A stretch of DNA of 64,000 bases from Gp6-AA40 sp035293405 (GTDB lineage: Bacteria; Acidobacteriota; Vicinamibacteria; Vicinamibacterales; UBA2999). The stretch covers positions 41,635 to 105,634 of the forward strand of contig DATDOE010000081.1 of the NCBI GenBank assembly GCA_035293405.1. Reading direction: 5' to 3'. This document shows positions 15,531 through 23,364 of the stretch, one piece after another (the stretch's first letter is position 1; each line of letters opens with the position of its first letter). A program made the translations under genes and the position numbers. The notes beneath the pieces are model-generated. The model was not told the origin of the DNA. It saw nothing but the letters and a program-made list of their open reading frames with translations, and did no database searches.

Positions 15531-16397
15531 GTGAGACAGATCCCTGCGAAGCTCGCCGTTGTCGTCGTTCTCGCGCTCACGGGTGGGATTGCGTACGGAC
15601 AAGAAGGCTCGCTGACGGTCCCTTCCGTGCCCCCTGCTCATGTCGCTGACCCGGCGCGCCTGGACGTCGCGCAGCGCCTGTTCTACAACGGCCGCTATGA
15701 GGAAGCCGCGGCGCTCACGCTCGAGCCGTGTGTGTCGGGCCCCGACGGTCTCGCCGCGTGCGAGCTCCGCTCGTCGACGCTGCTGTTTCAGATCAAGCGA
15801 GCGTTCGGTGAGCCGCCGGACAAGGCCAAGGCATGGGCATCGTGCACGGTCTGCGCCGAGCTCATGCCCGCCTTTCTGGCCGAGACCGCACGCGGCCAGT
15901 TGCTCGCCCGCGCCAGGCTCATGAAAGATGCCGACGACGAGGAGGCGTTTTTTCTTCTGGGCAAGCTCAATCTCAATTACGTCTGGCTGCAGCTCGGCAC
16001 GCTCGGCCGCAAGACGGGATGGAAAGAGTACTGGGAAGCCAGAAAATCACTGGACGCGGTGCTGAAGAAGAATCCCGGACACGTTCGCGCACGTGTGGCC
16101 CGCGCCTGGATTGACTACATCGTCGATACCAGGATGCCCAGGGGTACGCGCTGGGTGCTCGGCGGTGGCGACAAGAAGAAGGGGCTTCGGGTGGTGCGTG
16201 AAGCGGCGGCGGGCAGCGACGCCGACATCTTCGCCCGCGCCGAGGCCGGCTTTGCGTTGTGGGACATGCAGGTACGGGAGAAGAATCTGACCGGTGCGGT
16301 CGTCACCGCGCGCGAACTGGCGCACGATTTCCCCGACAACCGCGAGCTGGTCAAGTTCCTCGACGCCCACCCGGTCGCGGGCCAGACGTCGAAGTAA
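15531..16397 (+). CDS. Exported TPR-like protein of unknown function
   Basis: 288 residues from the GTG at 15531, chosen for the GGAG ten bases upstream and for the clean signal peptide (RQIPAKLAVVVVLALTGGIAYGQ). The rest is helical: ARLDVAQRLFYNGRYEEAAALTLEPC, then a CASCTVCAELMP-like cysteine patch, and helix pairs that look like divergent TPRs (KSLDAVLKKNPGHVRARVARAW; ARAEAGFALWDMQVREKNLTGAV). Likely periplasmic and protein-binding. The DUF6152 gene follows after 18 bases and is probably co-transcribed. Confidence 0.75.
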   Translation: MRQIPAKLAVVVVLALTGGIAYGQEGSLTVPSVPPAHVADPARLDVAQRLFYNGRYEEAAALTLEPCVSGPDGLAACELRSSTLLFQIKRAFGEPPDKAKAWASCTVCAELMPAFLAETARGQLLARARLMKDADDEEAFFLLGKLNLNYVWLQLGTLGRKTGWKEYWEARKSLDAVLKKNPGHVRARVARAWIDYIVDTRMPRGTRWVLGGGDKKKGLRVVREAAAGSDADIFARAEAGFALWDMQVREKNLTGAVVTARELAHDFPDNRELVKFLDAHPVAGQTSK

Positions 16398-16415
16398 CCC
16401 GGTGTAAGATCCAGC

Positions 16416-16814
16416 ATGGTCAGAACGAGAACCCTCGTGATTGCCATGGTCGTGGCGTGTGGTCTGAGCGCCGCCCTCAGCGGCCACCACTCGTTTGCGG
16501 CCTACTATTTCGAAGACGATACGATCGAGATCGAAGGCCCGATCGTCGACGTGCAGTTCAGGGCTCCGCACACGTGGGTGCACATCCTGGCTGACGACTC
16601 CTTCGGCAGGCAACATACCTATGCCGCCGAGTGGTCGAACCCAAGCCGGCTCGAACGCGACGGCATCACGAAGGACACGCTGAAGGCGTACGACGTCGTG
16701 CGCATCTGGGGAGCGCCGTCCCGCAATCCCAACGACTACCGCGTGCACCTGAAGCGAATCCAGCGGCCGCGCGACGGCTGGGAGTGGAAGCCGCGGCGGC
16801 GCGAGACACGCTGA
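16416..16814 (+). CDS. DUF6152 family exported protein
   Basis: 132 residues with a signal peptide ending before GHHSFAAYYFEDD. The sequence GHHSF...IEIEGPIVDVQFRAPHTWVHI is the hallmark of DUF6152, a small periplasmic beta-rich family common in Proteobacteria and Acidobacteria and of unknown function. The double histidine near the mature N-terminus might bind metal (inference). A second intact member is at 33418 and a broken one at 33160. Confidence 0.85.
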   Translation: MVRTRTLVIAMVVACGLSAALSGHHSFAAYYFEDDTIEIEGPIVDVQFRAPHTWVHILADDSFGRQHTYAAEWSNPSRLERDGITKDTLKAYDVVRIWGAPSRNPNDYRVHLKRIQRPRDGWEWKPRRRETR

Positions 16815-16930
16815 ATCAGCCCTGAAGTCGCTCGGATCGGGCTCGAGCTGGTCTCGGGTGATTACCGGATACTTTCCCTTTTTTCCCCGATGGATACTGA
16901 GCCGTGCGTGAAGGGCATGCTCGAAGATCA

Positions 16931-17080
16931 GGTGTATTCCGGTTACTGTACGGGCATCAATCGCCGCGCGCCATCACGTGTTCGGTCCGCGACGACGGAA
17001 AAGGATTCGACGTGGCGATGCTCGGGGTGAGGGACGGCGGGCGGGGAGAAATTTCCTTGGAGGCACCGGCATGGGCGTGA
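16931..17080 (+). pseudogene. Relic of a histidine kinase C-terminus (HATPase G1 box)
   Basis: In one frame, 50 codons without a start end at 17080, inside the response regulator gene. They encode ITCSVRDDGKGFDVAMLGV followed by GEISLEAPAWA. SVRDDGKGFD is the ATP-binding G1 box of sensor kinases, and LGVR..GRGEISLEAP resembles the LGMRER..LGGEISLESAPG that follows it in HisKA_3-type kinases, with internal residues lost. The upstream part of a kinase is absent because the DUF6152 gene ends at 16814. I read this as a degraded cognate kinase of the regulator. Confidence 0.55.
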
Positions 17081-17703
17081 CGGTGTTGCTGGCCGACGAC
17101 CATCCTGTGTTCCGGCAGGGGCTGCGCATTCTGCTGGAGCGTGAGAAGTTCGAGATCCTCGGTGAGGCCTCCGACGGACAGGAGGCGATCGCGCTGGCCG
17201 AGCGCCTGCAACCGCAGGTCGTCGTCATCGATCTCGCCATGCCGGTGTTGAACGGCATCGACGCCGTGCGCGAGATCGTCAAGCGCTCACCGCGTACGAA
17301 GACGATTCTGCTCACGATGTACACCGAAGAGCACCATGTGCTCGAGGCGCTTCGCGCCGGCGTCAAGGGCTGTGTGTCGAAGAGTCAGGCCGCCGAACAT
17401 CTCCTGCAAGCCATTCAAGACGTGTGCGCCGGCGGCGTCTATCTGAGTCCGCAAGTCTCCGGGGCGGTGGTGCAGGCGTATCTCGCGAAGACCGAGTTGC
17501 CGTACGAGCCGCTCACGCCGCGCGAGCGTCAGGTGCTTCAACTGATCGCGGAAGGCAAGACGACGAAGGAAACCGCGGTCGTGCTCGACGTCAGTGTGAA
17601 GACGGCGGAGACGCATCGGACCAACCTCATGGAGAAGCTCGACATTCACTCGACCGCGGGTCTCGTGCGATACGCCATTCGCCGAGGTCTGCTCCAGCCG
17701 TAG
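17071..17703 (+). CDS. NarL/FixJ-family response regulator
   Basis: 210 residues from the ATG at 17071, preceded by TTGGAGG. Receiver domain residues 3-118: acidic pair D9/D10, phosphoacceptor D54 in VVVIDLAMP, K104. LuxR-type helix-turn-helix about 145-205 (LTPRERQVLQLIAEGKTTKETAVVLDVSVKTAETHRTNLMEKL). It binds DNA after phosphorylation; targets are unknown. No intact kinase gene adjoins it, only the relic overlapping its start, so it may now be an orphan regulator served by another kinase or by small phosphodonors. Confidence 0.92.
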   Translation: MGVTVLLADDHPVFRQGLRILLEREKFEILGEASDGQEAIALAERLQPQVVVIDLAMPVLNGIDAVREIVKRSPRTKTILLTMYTEEHHVLEALRAGVKGCVSKSQAAEHLLQAIQDVCAGGVYLSPQVSGAVVQAYLAKTELPYEPLTPRERQVLQLIAEGKTTKETAVVLDVSVKTAETHRTNLMEKLDIHSTAGLVRYAIRRGLLQP

Positions 17704-17859
17704 CCGTCCCCACCTCATCCGCTCGCTTCATCATTCTCCCGATCCTCCCAGGCATTTTCCCTGCCTCGAATGAGGGGATCACCGGAGTGACGCGAAGCCC
17801 GTCAAGAGGCACCATATCTTCTGTTGCCATCGGCACACACGCGACACGAAGGGGGCGGC

Positions 17860-18756
17860 ATGCAGGCATCTTCAGGCGCGCTACAGTCACTGCCAGACAT
17901 GAACAGGCCGCTGGTCATCGTCGGCCACAGTGCTGCCATGCGGCGAATCTCGCAGGAAATCGCCGTCGCGGCGCTCTCCGATGTGCCGGTGCTGATCTCG
18001 GGCGAGCCTGGCGTCGGCCGGCGTTTGATCGCGCGCACCATTCACGACCGAAGCATGCGATACGCTGGTCCGTTCATGTCGATCAACTGCGCCTTGCTGC
18101 CGGATTCGAGGCTCGAGTCCGAGCTCTTTGGGCAGGTGAAAGGCAGTGGCGCCGACAGCCGATCCGACGTGCGCGGGAGGCTCGATGCCGCCAACCATGG
18201 AACGGTTCTGCTGCAGGATGTGGCGTATCTCAGCCGACGCCTGCAAGGCCGGGTACTGCGCTTCACTGAAACCAAACAGATTCAAAAGGTCGGGGCCCTC
18301 CACCTGCAGCCGTCCGATGTTCGCCTGATGGCGATCAGCCGCCGCCGGCTGGTTGACTCGGTGAGCAACAGCACGTTTCGTGAGGATCTGTTCTATCGCG
18401 TGAACGTGATCCACATCGAGGTGCCGGCGCTGCGTCAACGGCGGGAGGACGTGCCCGCGCTGTTCAAGTATTTCCAGTCCGTGCACGCGGCGCGCCTCGG
18501 TCGGCCGCTGGTGGATCTGACGCCCGACGCCTTGCATTGCCTCATCGACTACGACTGGCCGGACAACGTTCGTGAGCTGAAGAATGTGGCCGAGCATCTG
18601 GCCGTCAGCTGCGAGTCCGAGCGGGCCGGAGTCGAAGACCTGCCGACGGAGATCGCCCGCGGATTCTCGCCTCGCAGCGTGCTGCGAGCCGTGCCCGCAT
18701 GGGCTCCGTCGTACGACCGCGTTCGCGGTCCCGGGCGCCATTCGGCCGGCGCCTGA
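17860..18756 (+). CDS. Degenerate sigma54-activator-like AAA+ protein
   Basis: 298 residues from the ATG at 17860 (GGGGGCGGC just before it). The whole chain follows the AAA+ domain of bacterial enhancer-binding proteins, but the key motifs are altered. The P-loop reads GEPGVGRR (lysine replaced by arginine). The region after ELFGQVKG lacks GAFTGA, the loop that contacts sigma54. Walker B reads GTVLLQDV instead of GTLFLDEI. Sensor and arginine-finger regions remain (FREDLFYRVNVIHIEVPALRQRREDVPAL; WPDNVRELKNVAEHL). There is no receiver and no C-terminal HTH. It is therefore unlikely to open sigma54 promoters; a regulatory pseudo-ATPase is inference. Confidence 0.8.
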   Translation: MQASSGALQSLPDMNRPLVIVGHSAAMRRISQEIAVAALSDVPVLISGEPGVGRRLIARTIHDRSMRYAGPFMSINCALLPDSRLESELFGQVKGSGADSRSDVRGRLDAANHGTVLLQDVAYLSRRLQGRVLRFTETKQIQKVGALHLQPSDVRLMAISRRRLVDSVSNSTFREDLFYRVNVIHIEVPALRQRREDVPALFKYFQSVHAARLGRPLVDLTPDALHCLIDYDWPDNVRELKNVAEHLAVSCESERAGVEDLPTEIARGFSPRSVLRAVPAWAPSYDRVRGPGRHSAGA

Positions 18757-18758
18757 GA

Positions 18759-19532
18759 TCAGTCGGCCTGCGGCCGCTCGGCGCTGTCGATGACAATCAC
18801 CTCGATCGGCGCTTTCGTTGGTTCCAGTTTCAGCCCGAGCTGTTCCTGGATCGCCGCGAAGATCGATGGTGCGTCGGCGGGCGACGGGTTGGTGCCGATG
18901 GCATCAGCCGCCCATGTCAGGCTCACGTCGAACATCCCGCCGAGATCGGTTCGGTCCACGACCTGACGGCCCTCTGTCGCTGACGGCAACTCGGCCGCCA
19001 GTTGCGCCATCGTCACTCCCTTACCCGACAACGTGCCTGCGCCAATTGAGAACCCGCCACACCGCCGCCCTTGTCCCGCCGAAGCCTTGGCGAAGGCGGA
19101 CGTTCCGCACGGTTCGGACGGATGAAGCTGTGAACCGGGCCGCCCGTCGCTCCGAGCCAGCGTCAGTGCGTACACGGGCATCTCTCTCATCTCGCGGTGC
19201 ACGACCAGCTTGAACCGATCCGCCAGGAGCGTCCGCAACATCTCGAGCATCTGTGACTGGTTCGGCGTCTTGTCCGATTTGCCTTCGATGTCAAAGCGCT
19301 CGGTGTTGATCCAGCCAGGTCCGCCGACAAACTCCTGCACGGGGAGATAGGCGAGGCCGATCACGCGCCTCAGCGTGACATTGGTGCCCACGTAGCGGCC
19401 CGGCTGTGCCCGGCTGCTGCCGCCTTGCTCTCCCGAGGTGTTCGGCTTCACCGACGTCACGTCGAACGAGAGGGCTTGCGCGCTCAGCGTGCACGTCAGG
19501 ACGATCAGGGCGAGTGGAGTTGACGCTCTCAT
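18759..19532 (-). CDS. DUF3738 (TIGR03435-type) exported protein
   Basis: 257 residues from the ATG at 19532 (GAGGAGATC just before it). Signal peptide ends near residue 20 (STPLALIVLTCTLSAQA). The family signature is plain: SFDVTSVKPN at the start, VIGLAYLPVQEFVGGPGWINTE, LADRFKLVVHREMREMPVYALTLAR, VVDRTDLGGMFDVSLTW, and IQEQLGLKLEPTKAPIEVIVIDSAERP at the end. This acidobacterial family is of unknown role. A palindromic 24-base element is embedded in frame near residues 145-152 (SAFAKASAG). The gene overlaps the upstream membrane-protein gene by ATGA. Confidence 0.9.
   Translation of the reverse strand: MRASTPLALIVLTCTLSAQALSFDVTSVKPNTSGEQGGSSRAQPGRYVGTNVTLRRVIGLAYLPVQEFVGGPGWINTERFDIEGKSDKTPNQSQMLEMLRTLLADRFKLVVHREMREMPVYALTLARSDGRPGSQLHPSEPCGTSAFAKASAGQGRRCGGFSIGAGTLSGKGVTMAQLAAELPSATEGRQVVDRTDLGGMFDVSLTWAADAIGTNPSPADAPSIFAAIQEQLGLKLEPTKAPIEVIVIDSAERPQAD
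19076..19099. repeat. Palindromic element inside the DUF3738 gene
   Basis: Structure ccgcc-gaa-gcc-tt-ggc-gaa-ggcgg: 5-base and 3-base complementary arms separated by facing gaa trinucleotides. It adds the residues FAKASA in a position where the family normally has the variable loop before a conserved glycine-rich stretch. It looks like a dispersed repeat tolerated in frame; no second copy was found in the window. Confidence 0.5.
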
Positions 19533-19984
19533 GATCTCCTCGATTCCTCTCGTTCCTTCTGTTTGCCAATCACGTAGACAACGATGTGCGACACACCGAT
19601 CAGGATGATCGCGATGGCGATCCACTGCATACCCGGCGGCACTTCCACTGTCGGCCACGCGGGGTTGCCCGTGTTGTCGTAGCCCCACGGGATCCGGAAC
19701 GGCCGGCCCGCGATCTGGACCAGGAGCGGAAACGCGCCGATGCCAATCGACATCCACACCAGGCCAGCCAGCAGCAGCAGCCGCTGGACATTCCAGTTGC
19801 CGCGTTGAATCTCCTGCTCGAGCGGTGGAAGCTCGGCGCCTTTCTCGATGGCCGCCAGACGTTCGCGGTGAATCATCAACCGGCGCTGATGTCTTGCCCA
19901 GAGTTGAAACACATGTACGATCGCGATGACGACGATCGTGGCAACGAAGCTGATGGCGAGCGTGAAAACGGCGACTCTTGGCAT
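19529..19984 (-). CDS. Three-helix membrane protein, DUF6249-like
   Basis: 151 residues from the ATG at 19984. Helix 1 about 5-28 (VFTLAISFVATIVVIAIVHVF), then a basic stretch HQRRLMIHRERLAAIEKGAELPPLE that resembles the short cytoplasmic segment of DUF6249 proteins. Helices 2 and 3 follow (LLLLAGLVWMSIGIGAFPLL; WIAIAIILIGVSHIVVYVIG). It is transcribed divergently from the ECF sigma factor gene and overlaps the DUF3738 gene downstream. Function is unknown; membership of the sigma factor's regulon is possible because of the shared intergenic palindromes. Confidence 0.75.
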   Translation of the reverse strand: MPRVAVFTLAISFVATIVVIAIVHVFQLWARHQRRLMIHRERLAAIEKGAELPPLEQEIQRGNWNVQRLLLLAGLVWMSIGIGAFPLLVQIAGRPFRIPWGYDNTGNPAWPTVEVPPGMQWIAIAIILIGVSHIVVYVIGKQKEREESRRS

Positions 19985-20003
19985 TGCACGGTGTCCCTTC
20001 GGC

Positions 20004-20078
20004 CTTGATACTCGCCACACCCGCGAGAGGTTGCATCGCAGCGCTGTGCAACCGGCCCCGGCACTCGCGCGTATCAAG
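20004..20078. promoter_or_regulatory. Divergent promoter region with two nested inverted repeats
   Basis: Between the divergent starts at 19984 and 20085. The outer pair is cttgatac (20004-20011) and gtatcaag (20071-20078); the inner pair is ggttgca (20029-20035) and tgcaacc (20047-20053). Both pairs are perfect and share roughly the same centre. They could be operators for both transcripts, which would tie the membrane/DUF3738 operon to the sigma factor. Confidence 0.5.
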
Positions 20079-20084
20079 TCCCGG

Positions 20085-20588
20085 ATGGGTGACGAAGTCC
20101 AGGGGCTGCTCCAGCAGCGGAAATACGACGAAGCCCTGGAACATCTGCTGGATCGCTACCAGGGAAAGGTCTTTCGGATGGCCGTCATGATGCTGCGAGA
20201 TGCCGGTCGCGCGGAAGAGGTGACGCAGGACATTTTCCTGAAGGTCTGGCGCGCGTTTCCGGCGTACGATGGCCGGGCGGCGCCGTCCACGTGGTTGTAC
20301 GCGATTGCGCGGAACATCTGTCTCACCGTGCTCCGCGCTGAGTCGTATCGGAAGACGACGGCGCTCGACGACATACCGGAACCGGCCTGGCAGGGTGCCC
20401 CGTCGTCAGGCATAGAGTGGGACCGGTACCTGTCACGTCTTCCTGAAGCGCTGCGGCGTGTGGTGACGCTGTTCTACTTCGAAGAGAAGAGCGTGACCGA
20501 CGTCGCGCAGATGCTTGGCGTGGCCGAAGGCACCGTGAAGAGTCAGTTGCATCGTGCCCGGCGGGCACTGGCCGAGATGATGGAGTAG
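20085..20588 (+). CDS. ECF-type RNA polymerase sigma factor
   Basis: 167 residues from the ATG at 20085. Region 2 spans about 22-65 (KVFRMAVMMLRDAGRAEEVTQDIFLKVWRAFPAYD), region 4 about 112-160 (LPEALRRVVTLFYFEEKSVTDVAQMLGVAEGTVKSQLHRARRAL). It directs transcription of a small regulon in response to an envelope or oxidative signal. The zinc-finger anti-sigma gene follows after three bases. An upstream in-frame start would run through the palindromes in the divergent promoter, so the ATG at 20085 is preferred. Confidence 0.93.
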   Translation: MGDEVQGLLQQRKYDEALEHLLDRYQGKVFRMAVMMLRDAGRAEEVTQDIFLKVWRAFPAYDGRAAPSTWLYAIARNICLTVLRAESYRKTTALDDIPEPAWQGAPSSGIEWDRYLSRLPEALRRVVTLFYFEEKSVTDVAQMLGVAEGTVKSQLHRARRALAEMME

Positions 20589-20591
20589 CCC

Positions 20592-21014
20592 ATGGACTGC
20601 GAGCACGCACAGGAGCACATTCTCGAGTCGTTCCTCGAGGCCAGGCCGGGCGACGTGCAGGCCATGGTGGATGCGCACGTCGCTCGCTGCGCCGCGTGCA
20701 CCGCGTTTGCCGCGAAGCAGCGGGCGCTGGACCTTGGTCTGACCGCGAGGCTGGCTCCACCAGCGATGTCTCCACGGTTTCGTGCACGGCTGCGGGAGAG
20801 AATCCGTCACGACACGCGGCCGGCCTGGCCCGACCTGCTTCCCGACGCGGTGCATTTCGCCAGTTGCGGTGTCGCGACGCTCGTGAGCCTCGCCGTGCTT
20901 CCCATCAGCGCCCCCGTCGTGCTCGCGATTGCGCTCGCCGGAACGTTCCTCTCGCACGTGGTGCTGACCGCCGCGCACGACTCTCTCGACGGGGCCGAAG
21001 AAGCAGGTTCCTAG
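20592..21014 (+). CDS. Anti-sigma factor with zf-HC2 zinc finger
   Basis: 140 residues. The N-terminal zinc-binding anti-sigma signature is C3, H29, C33, C36 (CEHAQEHILESFLEA; VDAHVARCAAC). Two hydrophobic segments follow (about 85-105 and 108-128), placing the sigma-binding domain in the cytoplasm on a membrane anchor. It is expected to hold the ECF sigma factor encoded three bases upstream until a signal releases it; the signal is unknown. Confidence 0.88.
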   Translation: MDCEHAQEHILESFLEARPGDVQAMVDAHVARCAACTAFAAKQRALDLGLTARLAPPAMSPRFRARLRERIRHDTRPAWPDLLPDAVHFASCGVATLVSLAVLPISAPVVLAIALAGTFLSHVVLTAAHDSLDGAEEAGS

Positions 21015-21736
21015 CCGAGGTGATCTCTGGTGCGGGCTATCACTGTGCGTCCTGGCGCGGGCCATCATTGTTCGGTGGCCGCGGGCGCACATCCACCCCA
21101 CCGCGCACAAACCGCGCGGCGGGGGCCCCGGTCATGGCGGGAAACCAACCTTGCTCGTGCCCTTCCGCTCGCGCATCGACTACTAGCTGACTCGACGCGA
21201 CGTGTGCCTCCGGCTAGAAACGTCCGAGCTGATTCCGGCAACTCGAACGCATGGACGGAAGTCGATGCGAAGGAATCGTGGCGGCTGGTTTCCGGCTCAA
21301 CGAACTGTGGGCGCCCTGAGCTCGGCATGGCTTACGCGTCCACCGCCCAGCGATGGCCCGCGTCAGGACGCACTCGGGGGCCACAAGGCTGACGGCATGC
21401 CGCGGTAAGGGCGCATGCGACCATGCCGACTGCAGGGCGTAGCCGGAAATCGGGCGCAGCGATTCATCCACGCGTCTTTCGTCAACGCGTTCTCGTTGCC
21501 TCGAAATACCTCCAGCGTTTTGTGCTGCGTGACAGATGCCGCTGCGAAACGGCAACTAGACGCGTGGGCGACGGCAGGCCTCGAGCGGAGGCCGATTTCC
21601 CGGCATGTGGAGCTGCGACCGCAACGCGGCATGCCGTTAGCCTTGTGGGGAGCCTTCCTTCCTGGACGCGACGCCGCGACGGCGGTCGAGTGGTTGATCA
21701 GGCGCGCTCGTGAGCTCCGGGGTTAGAATAATTCTC
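21015..21736. other. 722-base stretch without a convincing gene
   Basis: Several short overlapping reading frames occur on both strands, but none has a ribosome-binding site or a protein-like composition. The part from 21378 to 21655 is a long imperfect hairpin, listed separately. The remaining sequence holds no family I recognise. Confidence 0.6.
21378..21655. repeat. Long imperfect inverted repeat (about 280-base hairpin)
   Basis: The left arm from 21378 (ccacaaggctgacggcatgccgcg) pairs with the right arm ending at about 21655 (cgcggcatgccgttagccttgtgg). Further inside, ggaaatcgg faces ccgatttcc, ccacgcgtct faces agacgcgtgg, and gttgcc faces ggcaac. The left arm carries about 16 extra bases (near actgcagggcgtagcc). 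It could be a miniature inverted-repeat element, a recombination site, or a structured RNA. No gene inside is convincing. Confidence 0.65.
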
Positions 21737-22495
21737 ATGCCCAACGACGGAACACCGGGCTCGTCCGCGCCCGACAAGCTGTTCGCGGAGGCGCGCCAGC
21801 GGATCGAAGATTTCAACTTCGGCAAGGACACGGCGGCGGTGTTCGACGACATGCTCGACCGCTCGGTGCCCTTCTACGCCGAGACCCAGCGCATGCTCGG
21901 CGAGCTGGTCGCGGATTTCGCGGTCGATGGCACGTCGATCTACGACCTCGGCTGCTCGACGGCGAACACGTTTCTCTCGGCCGGCGTGAACCTGCGTCCC
22001 GATCTCAACGTGCATTTCGTCGGCCTGGATTCGTCCGAGGACATGCTCCGAAAAGCGGATCAGAAGCTGCTCAGTACACGGTTCCCGTGGCCGTACACGC
22101 TGAAGCACCAGGATCTGAATGACGGCCTGCACATCGAGAATGCGTCCGTCGTCCTGATGGTGCTCACGCTCCAGTTCGTTCGCCCGTTGAACCGCGAGTC
22201 GCTCATCGCGAGCCTGTACCAGGGGCTCAATCACAACGGCTGCCTGCTGCTGGTGGAGAAGGTGCTGGGCGAGCACTCCACCTTCAACCGCCTGTTCATC
22301 AATCACTACTACGAGATGAAGCGCCGGAAGGGCTACAGCGACATGGAGATCGCGCAGAAGCGCGAGGCCCTGGAGAACGTGCTCATCCCGTACCGCCTCG
22401 AGGAGAACAAGCGGCTGCTCCGGCACGTCGGATTCCAGCACGTCGACGTGTTCTTCAAGTGGTACAACTTCTGCGGCATCATTGCGATCAAGTGA
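21737..22495 (+). CDS. cmoA: CmoA-like carboxy-SAM synthase / class I methyltransferase
   Basis: 252 residues. It matches CmoA from its start: DKLFAEARQRIEDFNFGKDTAAVFDDMLDRSVPFYAETQRMLGELVADF, then the SAM-binding loop IYDLGCSTAN (usually STG), VGLDSSEDML, and NHNGCLLLVEKVLGE. CmoA converts SAM and prephenate to carboxy-SAM for modification of tRNA wobble uridine, but no cmoB lies in this window, so a divergent role is possible. A TAGAAT hexamer ends only seven bases before the ATG and no Shine-Dalgarno is visible, so the transcript may be leaderless. Confidence 0.75.
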   Translation: MPNDGTPGSSAPDKLFAEARQRIEDFNFGKDTAAVFDDMLDRSVPFYAETQRMLGELVADFAVDGTSIYDLGCSTANTFLSAGVNLRPDLNVHFVGLDSSEDMLRKADQKLLSTRFPWPYTLKHQDLNDGLHIENASVVLMVLTLQFVRPLNRESLIASLYQGLNHNGCLLLVEKVLGEHSTFNRLFINHYYEMKRRKGYSDMEIAQKREALENVLIPYRLEENKRLLRHVGFQHVDVFFKWYNFCGIIAIK

Positions 22496-22529
22496 GCCCA
22501 GCCCGGTCCGCCTGAGCGGCGAGTCCGCC

Positions 22530-23264
22530 ATGGCGCGACAAGCTGCGCGTGTCGGGAATCTCATCTTTCGGGCGCGGGACGCGCTCTTTCCGATCGTGCT
22601 GCTCACGCTGGCGTTCGGCACGCGGCCTCGGATTGCCGGCGGCGACATGCGTCTCGACCACCTCACCGACGCCGCCGGCGCGCTGGTGTCGCTGAGCGGG
22701 CAGCTGCTCCGCGTGCTCGTCATCGGCCTCGTCTACATCACGCGCGGGGGACAGAATCGCCAGGTCTGGGCCAACGAGCTGGTGGACGGCGGCATGTTCG
22801 CCCACTGCCGGAACCCGTTGTACTTCGCCAACCTGCTCCTCATCCTGGGACTGGCCATCGTCCACAACGGGTGGGCGATGTATCTGATTGGCGTCCCGTT
22901 CTTCGTGCTGGCGTACTACTGCATCGTCAGCGCCGAAGAGCAATACCTGCTGAACCGTTTCGGCGAGGCCTACGTGGACTACTGCCGCCGCGTGCCGCGC
23001 TGGATTCCATCGTTCCGGGGTCTCTCAAATACTTTGCGAGGCACGCACTTCGACTGGCTGAAGGTGCTGCGCAAGGAGTACGGGACGCCGTTTGCGTGGC
23101 TGAGCGGTCTGCTGGTGCTGCTGGTGTGGGAGCACTACTCGCCGGGCGCGCCGCCCATCAGCCGCGTCGAGCTCGGCGCGATCATCGCCGTCTGGATCGC
23201 GCTGGCCATCGCGTATCTGATCGTCCGAACGCTGAAGCTCAGTGGCAGGCTTGGCACGACATAG
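22530..23264 (+). CDS. Isoprenylcysteine carboxyl methyltransferase (ICMT/PEMT)-like membrane protein
   Basis: 244 residues from the ATG at 22530; an upstream in-frame TTG would overlap the cmoA-like gene. Multiple membrane helices. The core CRNPLYFANLLLILGLAIVHNGWAMYLIG ... AEEQYLLNRFGEAYVDYCRRVPRWIP is the conserved RNP/E-E and RFG-Y pattern of prokaryotic ICMT and phospholipid methyltransferases. The substrate is unknown; bacterial members methylate lipids or other hydrophobic compounds. Its stop codon opens directly into a heptanucleotide repeat array. Confidence 0.8.
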   Translation: MARQAARVGNLIFRARDALFPIVLLTLAFGTRPRIAGGDMRLDHLTDAAGALVSLSGQLLRVLVIGLVYITRGGQNRQVWANELVDGGMFAHCRNPLYFANLLLILGLAIVHNGWAMYLIGVPFFVLAYYCIVSAEEQYLLNRFGEAYVDYCRRVPRWIPSFRGLSNTLRGTHFDWLKVLRKEYGTPFAWLSGLLVLLVWEHYSPGAPPISRVELGAIIAVWIALAIAYLIVRTLKLSGRLGTT

Positions 23265-23306
23265 TTCAGTTCCCGGTTCCCGGTTCCTGGTTCCTGGTTC
23301 GGGTTC
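23264..23306. repeat. Heptanucleotide array (GTTCCCG / GTTCCTG units)
   Basis: About six units of period 7 (gttcagt, tcccggttcccggttcctggttcctgg, ggttc) beginning at the TAG stop of the methyltransferase gene. It is one of several period-7 arrays at gene boundaries in this window. Confidence 0.65.
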
Positions 23307-23364
23307 GCCGGAGATAACGGGTGCAGCCGGATACTCCGCGTGTGCTCGAGTCCGGCTACACTAC

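Noticed and set aside
18759..20144. A single 461-codon reading frame on the reverse strand
   Set aside because: Only the last 257 codons are protein-like (DUF3738 with signal peptide). The first 200 codons are the shadow of the membrane-protein gene at 19529-19984 in another frame.
21415..21726. Short frames on both strands in the gene-free region
   Set aside because: They are produced by the long hairpin; the same GMPxALW residues appear on both strands because the arms are complementary.
23264..23306. Possible coding repeat downstream of the methyltransferase
   Set aside because: It begins at the stop codon and no frame through it is protein-like.
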